Source: an uncultured Oscillibacter sp. (GTDB lineage Bacteria > Bacillota > Clostridia > Oscillospirales > Oscillospiraceae). Taken from it: a DNA stretch of 31,943 nucleotides. The notes under the pieces were generated by a model, which ran no database searches, was not told the origin of the DNA, and saw nothing but the letters and a program-made list of their open reading frames with translations. The position numbers were made by a program, and so were the translations under genes. Shown in pieces: positions 1 through 8,048 of this stretch. Each line of letters opens with the position of its first letter. The stretch's first letter is position 1. The DNA lies in the NCBI GenBank assembly GCA_910586735.1, contig CAJUJW010000029.1, positions 1 to 31,943 on the forward strand, in the 5' to 3' direction.

Positions 1-1673
1 TTGGTCATGGTGTCCATGACCACCTCCTCGGCGGCCCGGCCGCCCATGGAGACGGTGATTTTCGCCATGAGCTCCTCTTTCGTGCGCAGCTCCGTCTTGT
101 CCTCCTCGGGCATCAGCAGGGTATAGCCCAGGGAGCCCTGGGTGTGGGGGACGATGGTGATCTTCTGCACCGGCTCCGTGTTCTTCTGCTTATAGGCCAC
201 CATGGCGTGGCCCACCTCGTGGTAGGCCACCAGCTTTTTCTCGAACTCCGTCAGCACGCTGCCCTTCTTCTCCGTACCGGCGATGACCAGCTCGAAGGCG
301 GCCAGCATGTCCTCCTGGCTCACCAGCTTCCGGCCCTTCCGCACGGCCCGGAGGGCCGCCTCGTTGACCAGGTTCGCCAGGTCCGCGCCCACGCAGCCCG
401 CCGTCGCCAGGGCCACCTTCTTCAGGTTCACGTCCTCCCCCAGCTTGATGTTCCGGGTGTGGACCTCCAGCGTGGCGATGCGCCCCGCCAGGTTGGGCCG
501 GTCGATGGTGATCCGCCGGTCGAACCGTCCGGGCCGGAGGAGGGCCTGGTCCAGCACCTCCGGGCGGTTGGTGGCCGCCAGGAGGATGACGCCCTTGGTG
601 GGGTCGAAGCCGTCCATCTCCGCCAGCAGCTGGTTCAGGGTCTGTTCCCGCTCGTCGTTGCCGCCCATGCGGTTGTCCCGGGATTTGCCGATGGTGTCGA
701 TCTCGTCGATGAAGACGATGCAGGGGGCCACCTTGCTGGCCTCCTTAAAGAGGTCCCGGACACGGGACGCGCCCACGCCCACGAACATCTCCACGAAGTC
801 GGAGCCGCTGATGGAGAAGAAGGGCACGTTGGCCTCTCCGGCCACGGCCTTGGCAAGCAAAGTTTTGCCGGTGCCCGGAGGGCCCACCAGCAGCGCGCCC
901 TTGGGGAGCTTGGCGCCGATTTCCGTGTACTTGCCGGGGTTGTGGAGGAAGTCGATGATCTCCGTCAGGGACTCCTTGGCCTCGTCCTGGCCGGCCACGT
1001 CCCGGAAGGTGACGCCGGTCTGTTTTTCCATATAGACCTTGGCGTTGGATTTGCCTACGCCGCCGATGCCCCCGATGCCGCCCATGCCCTTTTTGGCCAT
1101 CCAGTTCATTACCAGGCTCATCACCAGGATGATGATAAAGAAGGGGGCCAGGTTCACCAGGAACAGCACGATGGGGCTGACGGGGGGCTGATAGTCCTGG
1201 TTGATGCGGATGAGTTCCTCCCCCTCGCCCCTGGCCTCGTTCAGCTTCCAGACCCGCTCCACCACGGAGTCATAGGACTCCAGCCGCACGGCGAAGAGCT
1301 CCAGGGAGGCCCGCTGCTCCTGCCCCGCGGCGTTGACGAAGGTGTAGACGGATTTCCCGTCCTCCAGGGTGGTCTTGGTGTAGCGGATTCCCTCGTCGTT
1401 TTCGTAGACGTATCCGTCCCGGGGGGTGATGATGAGGATGGACTCGCTGTTGTCGAAGTCCACCCCGGCCACCTGGTCCTCCTCCAGCATGGTCAGAAAG
1501 TCGCTGTACTCCATCTCCACGGAGCTGGCCTGGCGGCCCATGCTGGTCATGTAGGTGGTGGCGTAGCTCACCAGCACGGCCAGTAGAACGGCCCAGCAGA
1601 GCAGGTGGACGAAGCCCCGCCAGTTGCTGTTTTTGCCGCCGTTTGGTTTTTTGTTGTTGTTGTTTTGGTCCAT
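1..1673 (-). CDS. ftsH: ATP-dependent zinc metalloprotease FtsH (C-terminus beyond the left edge)
   Basis: This is the membrane-bound AAA+ protease that degrades misfolded membrane and short-lived cytosolic proteins. In the 557 visible codons I see a Asn/Lys-rich N-terminus, a first membrane helix (about residues 20-42), an extracytoplasmic domain (about 50-165), a second helix (about 167-190), a Gly-rich linker (GMGGIGGIGGVG), Walker A GPPGTGKT at 264-271, Walker B FIDEID at 321-326, the SRH segment with GRFDRR, and the zinc-binding HEVGH at 485-489. The start is the ATG at 1673, preceded by AAGGAG 11 bases upstream. The third zinc ligand and the rest of the peptidase domain lie off the window. 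The extracytoplasmic domain looks somewhat longer than in E. coli FtsH, where Walker A is near residue 190. A promoter lies at 1759-1787. Identification is secure. Confidence 0.97.
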   Translation of the reverse strand, partial: MDQNNNNKKPNGGKNSNWRGFVHLLCWAVLLAVLVSYATTYMTSMGRQASSVEMEYSDFLTMLEEDQVAGVDFDNSESILIITPRDGYVYENDEGIRYTKTTLEDGKSVYTFVNAAGQEQRASLELFAVRLESYDSVVERVWKLNEARGEGEELIRINQDYQPPVSPIVLFLVNLAPFFIIILVMSLVMNWMAKKGMGGIGGIGGVGKSNAKVYMEKQTGVTFRDVAGQDEAKESLTEIIDFLHNPGKYTEIGAKLPKGALLVGPPGTGKTLLAKAVAGEANVPFFSISGSDFVEMFVGVGASRVRDLFKEASKVAPCIVFIDEIDTIGKSRDNRMGGNDEREQTLNQLLAEMDGFDPTKGVILLAATNRPEVLDQALLRPGRFDRRITIDRPNLAGRIATLEVHTRNIKLGEDVNLKKVALATAGCVGADLANLVNEAALRAVRKGRKLVSQEDMLAAFELVIAGTEKKGSVLTEFEKKLVAYHEVGHAMVAYKQKNTEPVQKITIVPHTQGSLGYTLLMPEEDKTELRTKEELMAKITVSMGGRAAEEVVMDTMT

Positions 1674-1758
1674 GTATTGTGTGTCTCCTTTCAGGGCGGC
1701 GCTCCGCCCTGTCAATCCGCCGTGCCGCCGGGGAAAATAGGCGGCGAAAATATATCGC

Positions 1759-1787
1759 AGTATAACACAGAACCCGAAAAGTCACAA
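1759..1787 (-). promoter_or_regulatory. SigA-type promoter of ftsH
   Basis: On the minus strand, TTGTGA (1787-1782) and TATACT (1764-1759) are separated by exactly 17 bases. Transcription would start about 80 bases upstream of the ftsH ATG. Confidence 0.7.
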
Positions 1788-1843
1788 GGCGGTTTCATGA
1801 AGTTTCTGTAAATTCAGCCCAGTTTATTACGGCCGGCGGGGGG

Positions 1844-1874
1844 AAAATAAGAGGGGCCGCCAGAGCGGTCCCTC
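1844..1874 (-). terminator. Intrinsic terminator of the zinc-ribbon gene
   Basis: On the minus strand, 20 bases after the stop codon, GAGGGACCGC and GCGGCCCCTC form a 10-bp stem with one mismatch and a 4-base loop, followed by TTATTTT. It separates this gene from the ftsH promoter. Confidence 0.7.
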
Positions 1875-1894
1875 CCACATATGGAATATATCGA

Positions 1895-2278
1895 TTACTC
1901 GCCCATGGGCGCGCCGCACTGGGGACAGAACTTGCTGTCGGACTCCGCGCCGCAGATGGGGCACTTCTTCCCGGCGGGGACTTCCTCGGGCTCCTCGGCG
2001 GTTTCGTCCCTGGCGGGCTTGCTGGCCTCCAGCTCGGCGATTCTGGCCTTGCCGGCGTTGACGGCTTCCACGGCCTCCCGCACCGCGTCGGGGATTTCGC
2101 CCTCGTACTCGCTGACAAACCACTCGCCGATGGCCCGGAAATTCTTGTCGATTTCCTTCTGCTCTCCGGCGATGGCCACGTTCAGCTTGACCAGCTCCGC
2201 AGCGTCCTTGGCCCGGTCGGCCACCTTGTTGGCCACGTCCTTTGTTTTGCGGGTCAGCTCATCAAAATTATACGCCAT
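1895..2278 (-). CDS. Zinc-ribbon domain protein with helical N-terminus
   Basis: A 127-residue cytosolic protein of unknown function. The N-terminal 80 or so residues are highly charged and probably helical (MAYNFDELTRKTKDVANK onward, rich in K, E and A). They are followed by an acidic linker and a C-terminal zinc ribbon, CPIC...CPQC, at about residues 108-122. Many Firmicutes carry such short helix-plus-zinc-ribbon proteins; no reaction is known to me. I chose the ATG at 2278, with AAAGGGG 11 bases upstream, because an extension to 2380 would read back through the promoter and a leader hairpin. It has its own promoter (2386-2414) and terminator (1844-1874), so it appears to be monocistronic. 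Confidence 0.85.
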   Translation of the reverse strand: MAYNFDELTRKTKDVANKVADRAKDAAELVKLNVAIAGEQKEIDKNFRAIGEWFVSEYEGEIPDAVREAVEAVNAGKARIAELEASKPARDETAEEPEEVPAGKKCPICGAESDSKFCPQCGAPMGE

Positions 2279-2309
2279 TGTTGTTTGAACCCCTTTCCTA
2301 TTTCGAACC

Positions 2310-2325
2310 TGCGGGCAGGTTCCAG
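2310..2325 (-). promoter_or_regulatory. Leader hairpin upstream of the zinc-ribbon gene
   Basis: In the 5' leader, GAACCTG and CAGGTTC form a perfect 7-bp stem around a 4-base loop, about 15 bases before the ribosome-binding site. There is no U tract, so a terminator is unlikely; an mRNA stability or translation element is possible. Confidence 0.4.
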
Positions 2326-2385
2326 ATTTTATGGCTGGCGTCACCCGGTTCCCAAACCCGCCGTCCGGGAGTGATGACATCCTTT

Positions 2386-2414
2386 AGTATAACGGATTTC
2401 TCCGGGAAACGCAA
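2386..2414 (-). promoter_or_regulatory. SigA-type promoter of the zinc-ribbon gene
   Basis: Minus-strand TTGCGT (2414-2409) and TATACT (2391-2386) with a 17-base spacer, giving a leader of about 100 bases. Confidence 0.65.
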
Positions 2415-2454
2415 CACCATCCCCAAATGTTTACAGTTCCTTTTCAAACGGCGG

Positions 2455-3609
2455 TCAGCGGTCCTGCTCGGCCTTGAGGACGGTTCCGTCGTCGGCGGCG
2501 ATCTCGTATTCGTACTCCACGCCGCCCGCCCGGAACTCGATCTCGTAGACCCAGCGGCCGCCATCCTCGTCCAGCTCGCACCGGAGGCCGGTAGCGTCGG
2601 CGGCGGAAACCCCGGCGTGGGCAAGGGCGGCACTTTTGGCGGCCTCCTCGCCGATGAGGCCGGACCCGCCAGAGGCCGCGCCGCCCCACTCCTGCCCGGC
2701 CTTGAGCACCGCGCCGGTGGCCGCGTCGATTTCATAGTCATACTCAATGCCGTCTGCCCAGAACTCAATCTCGTAGACCTGCCGTCCGTCCTCCCAGTCC
2801 AGCTTGCACTTGGTGACGGAGGCGCTAGCGGCGGAGACCCCGGCGTGGGCGAAAGCGGCGTTTTTCGCGGCCTCCTCGCCGGTGGCGGCGGGCTGCCGGG
2901 TGGAGGTTTGGGCATTCGAGGGGGGCGCTTGGGTATCCGGGGCGGGCTTCTGAGGCGCGGCGGGAGTCTGGGCCGCGGGGGTCTGGGAAGCCGGGGAGGC
3001 GGGGGCTTTTTCGGACCCGGAGGCCGGGATTTCCTGGCCGGGGTCGGGGACATTGCGGCTTTGCAGGATGTTGGGCGCGCCCTCCAGCACCTGGCCGGTG
3101 TAGGCGTCGATTTTATACTCGAAGTCCCCGAAGGTGGGGTGGTGGAGCTCCACCTCGTAGTGGGCGGGGGTCTCGTCCAGCTCCGGGTCCGTCTCGCTGG
3201 TGACGGAATCGATTTCCAGGGTCCCGGCGTAGGTCTCGGCGGCCTGGGCGGCGGCGGAAACGCCGATGGGCAGGCCCGGCGCGCCGGTCTCATAGAGCTG
3301 CTCCAGCTCCTCGGCGGAGAGGGCGGACAGGGCGTCGAAGGACAGGTCGGGGTTGAGGGAGCGAACGTCCTCGATCATGGCGGTCTTACCGGGGGAGACG
3401 CTGTCCGCGGGGGAATTCGAGGGTTCCGCGGTCTGGGGAGGAGCCGCCGGGCCATTGGCGGAATCCGGGACCAGGGAGCCGTTGGGCCCTTCGTATTTTT
3501 TTCCGCCGAACAGCTGCCAGAGCTGGACGCACAGCACCAGGACCAGCAGGGCGATGGTGGCGATGAGCAGCCAGCGGGTCAGCTTCTTGTCGTTTTTCTC
3601 AGGGGTCAT
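2455..3609 (-). CDS. Membrane-anchored protein with three PepSY domains
   Basis: A 384-residue protein with a short Lys-rich cytoplasmic start, one membrane helix at about residues 12-33, and an exported remainder. I see three PepSY-type repeats, roughly at 115-178, 243-304 and 317-380. The last two are close copies, sharing AHAGVSAA near their starts and a YEIEF core ending in G.VLKA. A Pro/Ala/Gln-rich linker (about 190-238) separates repeat one from two. PepSY domains are known from protease propeptides and sensor-type surface proteins; a role in inhibiting or sensing something at the cell surface is inference. The start is the ATG at 3609 with AAGGAG 10 bases upstream. The longer reading frame to 3645 would read into a dispersed repeat. 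It follows the HAD gene by 95 bases. Confidence 0.88.
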   Translation of the reverse strand: MTPEKNDKKLTRWLLIATIALLVLVLCVQLWQLFGGKKYEGPNGSLVPDSANGPAAPPQTAEPSNSPADSVSPGKTAMIEDVRSLNPDLSFDALSALSAEELEQLYETGAPGLPIGVSAAAQAAETYAGTLEIDSVTSETDPELDETPAHYEVELHHPTFGDFEYKIDAYTGQVLEGAPNILQSRNVPDPGQEIPASGSEKAPASPASQTPAAQTPAAPQKPAPDTQAPPSNAQTSTRQPAATGEEAAKNAAFAHAGVSAASASVTKCKLDWEDGRQVYEIEFWADGIEYDYEIDAATGAVLKAGQEWGGAASGGSGLIGEEAAKSAALAHAGVSAADATGLRCELDEDGGRWVYEIEFRAGGVEYEYEIAADDGTVLKAEQDR

Positions 3610-3630
3610 GGGGGTCACACTCCTTTTTAA

Positions 3631-3651
3631 AACCTGTATTCTCAACCGTTG
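3631..3651 (+). repeat. Dispersed 21-base repeat, copy 1
   Basis: This 21-base stretch matches 8051-8071 at 20 of 21 positions (AACCTGTATTC, then T here and A there, then CAACCGTTG). Here the partner arm that makes a hairpin at the other copy is missing. It lies just upstream of the PepSY gene's ribosome-binding site. Confidence 0.7.
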
Positions 3652-3660
3652 TACGCCCCG

Positions 3661-3693
3661 CAGGGGCCGCCGCCCCCGGCGGCCCGCTCCTCC
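3661..3693. repeat. GC-rich palindromic repeat, copy 1
   Basis: A near-perfect palindrome, GGGCCGCCG and CGGCGGCCC around a short loop, between the HAD stop and the PepSY gene. Allowing about three mismatches over 33 bases, it recurs at 15526-15558. The shared flanks (AGGGG before, CTCC after) argue for a repeat family and not merely GC-rich chance. Confidence 0.65.
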
Positions 3694-3704
3694 GGGCCAT
3701 AAGC

Positions 3705-4550
3705 TCAGCCATATCTCCTATCCAAAATCTCAACAACATCGGCAATGGCCCCGTCTCTGGCGTGGCCCACGATGACGGCGCCGGATTCCCGGACGGCGGC
3801 GGAGGCGTTGGCCGGGGCAAAGCCCTGGGCCGCCGCTTGAAGCATGGAAAGGTCGTTGGCCTCGTCCCCTACGCAGTAGACGCGGTCCATGGAGATCCCC
3901 AGGCGGGCCGCCAGGCGGCGGACCATGCCACCCTTGTTGGCCCCCTTGATGGTCATCTCCAGCAGGTGGGAGACGGAGAAAATCAGCTCGTAGTCCTCCG
4001 CCCACCCCTTGGCAACGAGGAAAGCCAGGACCTGCTCCAGCTTCTCGTGGTCCGCCTCGAAGAGGAGCTTTCCCAAGGGCAGGGGCACCTCCAGCAGGGA
4101 GGGGGCCTCGGTCAGGGTTGCCTTGGTCATGTACTCGTGCTGGCGGGAGACCTCGTTGGGCCGGACCACGTGGATCACGTTGTCGATGTGGTACGCCTCC
4201 ACCGCCACGCCGGGGAAGCGGTCCAGGGCCTCCTGCCCTCTCTGCCGGGCGGCGGCGTCCAGCATGGCGGCCTCCACGTACTCCCCTTTTTCAAAGTCGT
4301 AGATGGCCGCGCCGTTGCACACCACGCCGGGGGCGTTCATGGGCACGTCCTCCGCGTGGCGGAGGAAGGCCGCCAGGGCCCGGCCCGTGGCGATGGCAAA
4401 GCGGCCCCCCTGGTCCATGAAGTAGGTCAGGGCCTCCCGGTTCCGCTCCGGCAGGGGCGGCACCGGCCCGCCGGTGCGCAGGGCCTCCTCGGTGTAGAGA
4501 AGCGTGTTGTCAAAGTCACTGGCCAGCAGTACGCCGTCAAATTTTCCCAT
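3705..4550 (-). CDS. Cof-type HAD-superfamily phosphatase
   Basis: A 281-residue cytosolic HAD hydrolase of the Cof/YbjI type IIB group, which act on sugar phosphates, nucleotides or flavin and pyridoxal phosphates; the substrate here cannot be read from sequence. Motif I is DFDNT at 12-16, with Asp12 as nucleophile and Asp14 as acid/base. A threonine motif II (IATGRA) follows in the fifties, then a cap domain, the conserved Lys in KGANKGG near 208-214, and motif III GDEAND at 228-233. The canonical motif usually has GDxxND, so the metal ligands are kept. The start is the ATG at 4550 with AAGGAG 8 bases upstream. It follows the P-type-ATPase-like gene by only 45 bases, and an AT-rich patch in that gap may hold an internal promoter. 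Confidence 0.93.
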   Translation of the reverse strand: MGKFDGVLLASDFDNTLLYTEEALRTGGPVPPLPERNREALTYFMDQGGRFAIATGRALAAFLRHAEDVPMNAPGVVCNGAAIYDFEKGEYVEAAMLDAAARQRGQEALDRFPGVAVEAYHIDNVIHVVRPNEVSRQHEYMTKATLTEAPSLLEVPLPLGKLLFEADHEKLEQVLAFLVAKGWAEDYELIFSVSHLLEMTIKGANKGGMVRRLAARLGISMDRVYCVGDEANDLSMLQAAAQGFAPANASAAVRESGAVIVGHARDGAIADVVEILDRRYG

Positions 4551-4575
4551 GGGATCAGCTCCTTATATACTACTT

Positions 4576-4581
4576 ATTATA
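4576..4581 (-). promoter_or_regulatory. Possible internal promoter upstream of the HAD gene
   Basis: A perfect minus-strand -10 hexamer TATAAT sits in an AT-rich 45-base gap in an otherwise GC-rich region. No good -35 is visible at the right distance, so this is weak. Confidence 0.3.
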
Positions 4582-4595
4582 CATATGCTATATGC

Positions 4596-6932
4596 TTAAT
4601 AGCGCCTCATCCAGTCCGACATCAGCAGGACCGGCAGGGTCCACAGCAGCAGAAAGACCTCCAGCGTCAGGGGATTCATCAGCGTGTAGGACCCCAAGCT
4701 GGTGAGGTAGAAGGTCAGCAGGGTGCCCGCCCAGCTGCCCAGCAGGGAGATGGCCGCCGCCCGGCGGACCGCCTGGCAGAGCCGGAGGCTTCCGGCCACC
4801 GCCTCGGCGTAGGGCAGCAGGCCCTCCCGGAACAGCAGGGCCCTGGGCAGGTCCCGGTCCTTCTCCGCCTCGCTGAGGGCCACCCGTTCCGTCAGATCCG
4901 GGTACTCCACCCGGATGCCCCGGCTGAACTTCCGCCGGATCAGGGAGGGGTTGATGTTGGGGTCCCGGGAGGCCAGAATGGGCTGGATGCGGCTGCGCTG
5001 CATCATCTTCAGGGCGAAGTCCACGTTTTCCGCCGTGGTGTACTTCACGGCGAAGGCGGCGGTGAGCTCCTTGTCCACCGCCAGGAAGACCCCGGTTTTA
5101 AAGCTCACGTCGGCGGGCAGCTTCACGTTCATTCTCCGCATGAAGTTGGCCCCGCCCATGAGGACGGACTCGCCCTTGACGATGCCGGACCAGCCGCCCT
5201 CCTCGTAAAAGCTGAACTGGTCCACCTTCTCATAGCGGCCCCCCTCGCTGCGGACCAGGCTGTTGAACAGCCGCTCCAGCCCCGAGCCCGCGGCACGGGC
5301 CATGGAGGCCGCCAGGGAGACGGCCCGCTCCTGGGTCTCCCCGAAGAGCTTCCGCCCGTTCAGCTGGACGGTGCCGGGGGGGAAGAGGTCCATGTCGGTG
5401 ACGATCATCCGCCTCTGGGCGCTGATCTTCTGGGCCCCGGCCCAGCCCGCCACGGCGCAGCCGGTCTTCTGCAAATGTTCCGACAGCCGGGACCAGGGCA
5501 GGGCCCAGCAGAGCGGCAGGGAGAAGGTGGCCGCCGCCGGGAGGATGGCGGAGAGGTTCAAAAGGAAGTCCCCGCCCCGCCCCTGGCCCACGGAGCTCAG
5601 CAGGGCGAAAGCCACCGCCGCCGCCAGGAAGACCGGCAGCAGAGCCGTCTGCCAGAGGGTGGCCGCGTCGCTTTTGGAGGCGGTGGTGTAAAAGCCGGGG
5701 ACGGACCCCCGCTGCTTGCAGGCCCCCTGGGGGGTGTTGGTGACGAGATAGGGCGGGTCGTCGTCCATGGAGGCGGCCCGGAGCATGTCGTAGTTCCCCT
5801 TGCTCTCCCGGCGGACGCCCCACTGGGCGAAGACCAGGGACAGGCAGCTGACGGGGGCGTAGGCCATGGCGGCGCTGGTCTGGCCGCCCAGGAGGCGGAA
5901 CACACAGTCCGCCCCGGCGGCGATGACGGAGAGGGACACCAGCAGCTCGGCCACGCAGCGGCGGCGGCGCAGCATGCCGAAGCCCTTGAGAAACACATGC
6001 CGGCACAGCAGCGCCGTCAGCCCCAGGCAGGCCAGCAGGAACACGGACTGAAACTCCGGGTTCCCGGACCAGTAGGGCACCTTGATCTGATAGCGCTCCA
6101 GCAGGAGAAACAGCGTGGGGGGCAGGGCCGTCACCAGGGGCAGAACCTGGGTGTACTTCCGCCGGATGTAGAGCTGCCGGGCGTCGTGGGCCGCCTCCCA
6201 GAGGGTGGGCTCCGGCCCCACGGGTTCCGGCTCCGGCTGGGGTTCCGGCGGCGGGGGGGCGGACTCCGCCGCTTTTTCTTTCTGGGGGCGGCGGGAGAAC
6301 AGCCTCCGCCGGATGGGCGTCTCGGGCTCCTTGGCCTCCTCTATCACCGCGTCCACGGTGGTGCCCACCACGTCCTCCAGGGAGAAGGACTGGGGCGGGG
6401 GAATCTCCAGCTTTTCCACCGGAGGCGTCCGCTCGGCCTTCCACCCGAGATCCGCGGCGGAGTCCGGGGCGGGGGGTATTTCCGTTTCCGGGGCGGGGAC
6501 GGTCTCCGGCGCGGGGGCGGGGGGTTCTTCCGTCTCCGGGGGCTCGGGGGTCTCCGGCTCGGGCGGCACTTCCGCCGCCGGGGGCGCGGGGATTTCCGCC
6601 GCCGGGGGCGCTTCCGCCGTTGGGGCGGCGGGGATTTCCGTCTCCGGGACGGGGGGCTCCTCCGGCTCAGGCGGCGGGGGAGTCTCCGGCGGCGGGGGAG
6701 CGGCCTCCGGTTCCGGGGATGTCTCCGGTGCGGGGGCCTCCTCCGGTTCCGGGGTCTCCGGAGCGGGGGCCTCTTCCGGTTCCGGGGTCTCCGGGGCGGC
6801 GGGGGGCTGTTCCGCCCCCCGGAGCAGGCGGCGCTCCAGGCCGCTGCCGTATTCCGCCAGAATGTCCTCCAGGGAGTAGGTTTCCTCCTCCGGGGCGGGG
6901 GCGGTGATGGGGTTGTCGTCCTTCGGGGTCAT
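4596..6932 (-). CDS. P-type-ATPase-like membrane protein lacking catalytic motifs
   Basis: A 778-residue protein. Residues 1-240 are cytosolic, Pro/Glu/Ala-rich and probably disordered, with two short motifs of the form SLEDIL/SLEDVV near 20-25 and 184-189. Membrane helices follow at about 263-280, 295-312, 328-346, 352-370, 428-447 and 455-480. The rest follows the order of a heavy-metal P-type ATPase: a Pro in the sixth helix (LPLCWALP), a cytosolic region where DKTGT would be, a nucleotide-domain-like stretch (LAASMARAAGSGLERL; VLMGGANF; VFLAVDKELTAAF), and two C-terminal helices (about 726-745 and 755-772). However, VTDMDLF (511-517) replaces FDKTGTL. SRDPN stands where TGDN is expected, and no GDGxND is present. 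ATP-driven transport is therefore unlikely. The start is the ATG at 6932 with AAGGAGG 7 bases upstream; it is 35 bases after rlmB. The family assignment is by motif order only. Confidence 0.7.
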   Translation of the reverse strand: MTPKDDNPITAPAPEEETYSLEDILAEYGSGLERRLLRGAEQPPAAPETPEPEEAPAPETPEPEEAPAPETSPEPEAAPPPPETPPPPEPEEPPVPETEIPAAPTAEAPPAAEIPAPPAAEVPPEPETPEPPETEEPPAPAPETVPAPETEIPPAPDSAADLGWKAERTPPVEKLEIPPPQSFSLEDVVGTTVDAVIEEAKEPETPIRRRLFSRRPQKEKAAESAPPPPEPQPEPEPVGPEPTLWEAAHDARQLYIRRKYTQVLPLVTALPPTLFLLLERYQIKVPYWSGNPEFQSVFLLACLGLTALLCRHVFLKGFGMLRRRRCVAELLVSLSVIAAGADCVFRLLGGQTSAAMAYAPVSCLSLVFAQWGVRRESKGNYDMLRAASMDDDPPYLVTNTPQGACKQRGSVPGFYTTASKSDAATLWQTALLPVFLAAAVAFALLSSVGQGRGGDFLLNLSAILPAAATFSLPLCWALPWSRLSEHLQKTGCAVAGWAGAQKISAQRRMIVTDMDLFPPGTVQLNGRKLFGETQERAVSLAASMARAAGSGLERLFNSLVRSEGGRYEKVDQFSFYEEGGWSGIVKGESVLMGGANFMRRMNVKLPADVSFKTGVFLAVDKELTAAFAVKYTTAENVDFALKMMQRSRIQPILASRDPNINPSLIRRKFSRGIRVEYPDLTERVALSEAEKDRDLPRALLFREGLLPYAEAVAGSLRLCQAVRRAAAISLLGSWAGTLLTFYLTSLGSYTLMNPLTLEVFLLLWTLPVLLMSDWMRRY
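6693..6791 (-). repeat. In-frame tandem repeat in the Pro/Glu-rich region
   Basis: Residues 48-80 of the P-type-ATPase-like protein are three 11-residue units: two identical copies of ETPEPEEAPAP and one degenerate copy beginning ETSPEPEAAPP. The period is a multiple of three, so copy-number change would keep the frame. Confidence 0.75.
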
Positions 6933-6967
6933 GGGATTCCCTCCTTGCTACAAAGGGATAGGGGTGT

Positions 6968-7729
6968 TTAAAGCCGCTGGCGCACGGCCTCGTAGAGCAG
7001 GATGGCCGCAGCGGCGGAGGCGTTCAGGGAATTCAGCTTCCCCCGCATGGGGATGCTGACCAGGAAGTCGCAGCGTTCCGCAACCAAACGGCCCATGCCG
7101 CTGCCCTCGCTGCCGATGACGATGGCGGCGGGGCCCTTCAGGTCCGCGTCGTAGAGGGCCGTGGGCCCGTCCGCCGCCGTGCCGAAGACCCAGATGCCCC
7201 GCTTTTTCAAATCGTCCAGCAGGGCCGGGAGGTTGGGCACCCGGGCCACGGGCACATGGGCCACGGCCCCGGCGGAGGTCTTGGCCACCACCGCCGTCAG
7301 GCCCGCGCTGCGGCGCTTGGGGATGATCACCCCGTGGGCCCCGGCGCACTCCGCCGTGCGGATGACGGCCCCCAGGTTGTGGGGGTCGCTGAGCTCGTCG
7401 CAGACCACCAGCAGGGGGGCCTCCCCCCTGGCCTCCGCAGTCTGGAGGATGTCCTCCACCGTGGCGTACTCCCGGACGGCGCTGAGGGCGATGACGCCCT
7501 GGTGGGCGTGGGTGCGGCTCATGGCGTCCAGCTTCCGCCGATCCGCCTCCACCACCACGGCCCCAGCGGCCCGGGCCTTGGAGGCAATGTGCCCCAGGGT
7601 CTTGTCCGTCTCGCCCTTCTGGAGGTAGATTTTATCAATGGCCGTCCCGGCCCGCAGGGCCTCAATGACGGCGTTCCGGCCCTCGATGACGCCGTCGGCC
7701 TCGGGGGCGGGGAATTTCCGGTCTTCCAT
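6968..7729 (-). CDS. rlmB: 23S rRNA 2'-O-methyltransferase, RlmB/TrmH family
   Basis: A 253-residue SPOUT methyltransferase that transfers a methyl group from S-adenosylmethionine to a ribose 2'-OH in 23S rRNA (G2251 in E. coli RlmB). The N-terminal substrate-binding domain begins GVIEGRNAVIEAL (13-25). The knotted catalytic domain has motif 1 NLGAVIRTAE at 118-127, motif 2 IGSEGSGM at 205-212 and motif 3 IPMRGKLNSLNAS at 226-238. The length is usual for the family. The start is the ATG at 7729, preceded by GGAAGGA. It leads a probable operon with the P-type-ATPase-like gene 35 bases downstream. The exact rRNA target is assumed from the family; other TrmH-type 23S methylases are close relatives. 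Confidence 0.92.
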   Translation of the reverse strand: MEDRKFPAPEADGVIEGRNAVIEALRAGTAIDKIYLQKGETDKTLGHIASKARAAGAVVVEADRRKLDAMSRTHAHQGVIALSAVREYATVEDILQTAEARGEAPLLVVCDELSDPHNLGAVIRTAECAGAHGVIIPKRRSAGLTAVVAKTSAGAVAHVPVARVPNLPALLDDLKKRGIWVFGTAADGPTALYDADLKGPAAIVIGSEGSGMGRLVAERCDFLVSIPMRGKLNSLNASAAAAILLYEAVRQRL

Positions 7730-7785
7730 AGGCGCTTCCTTCCCGGCCGGAGGGGGTCCGGCCCGAAAATTTTGTCGATATGGTT

Positions 7786-7814
7786 TTAGTATAGCACAGA
7801 ATTCTCCGACAATA
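7786..7814 (-). promoter_or_regulatory. Probable promoter of rlmB
   Basis: Minus-strand TATACT near 7791-7786 with a weak -35 (TTTATT) 17 bases upstream. The AT-rich setting between divergent genes supports a promoter here. Confidence 0.5.
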
Positions 7815-7866
7815 AAGTGGGAATTTGCAAGGGGACTCCAAAATCGAAAGAATAGGAGGGCATTTT

Positions 7867-8031
7867 ATGGAACCTGTATTTTACACCGTCCGGAACATCA
7901 ACGGGGACTACGCCTACATGGTCAGCGACACGGGAGTGGAGAACCAGGCGGCCATGTTCCTGCTGCCGGAGGGCACGGACGTGGGCAGCCGGTTGAAGTG
8001 GGAGAACTTTGAGTGGGAGCTGCTGAGCTGA
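7867..8031 (+). CDS. 54-residue acidic protein of unknown function
   Basis: I do not recognise this protein. It reads MEPVFYTVRNINGDYAYMV and ends WENFEWELLS. It is acidic, has no membrane segment or cysteine, and could form a small beta-rich fold (alternating hydrophobic residues, aromatic Tyr/Phe/Trp). It is supported as a real gene by an excellent AGGAGG seven bases before the ATG at 7867, and by a 13-bp hairpin directly after the stop. An upstream start at 7825 is less likely because it lies before the ribosome-binding site. A striking feature is that the first codons (GAACCTGTATT, 7870-7880) are identical to the 5' arm of the downstream hairpin (8050-8060). Confidence 0.75.
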   Translation: MEPVFYTVRNINGDYAYMVSDTGVENQAAMFLLPEGTDVGSRLKWENFEWELLS

Positions 8032-8048
8032 ACGCAAAGAAAACATTT

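Noticed and set aside
144..1586. 480-codon open frame on the plus strand over ftsH
   Set aside because: Antisense of ftsH, whose Walker and HExxH motifs are unambiguous.
3762..6971. 1,069-codon open frame on the plus strand
   Set aside because: It lies opposite the HAD and P-type-ATPase-like genes, is rich in Gly, Arg and Gln with no domain or ribosome-binding site, and arises because GC-rich codons on one strand leave few stops on the other.
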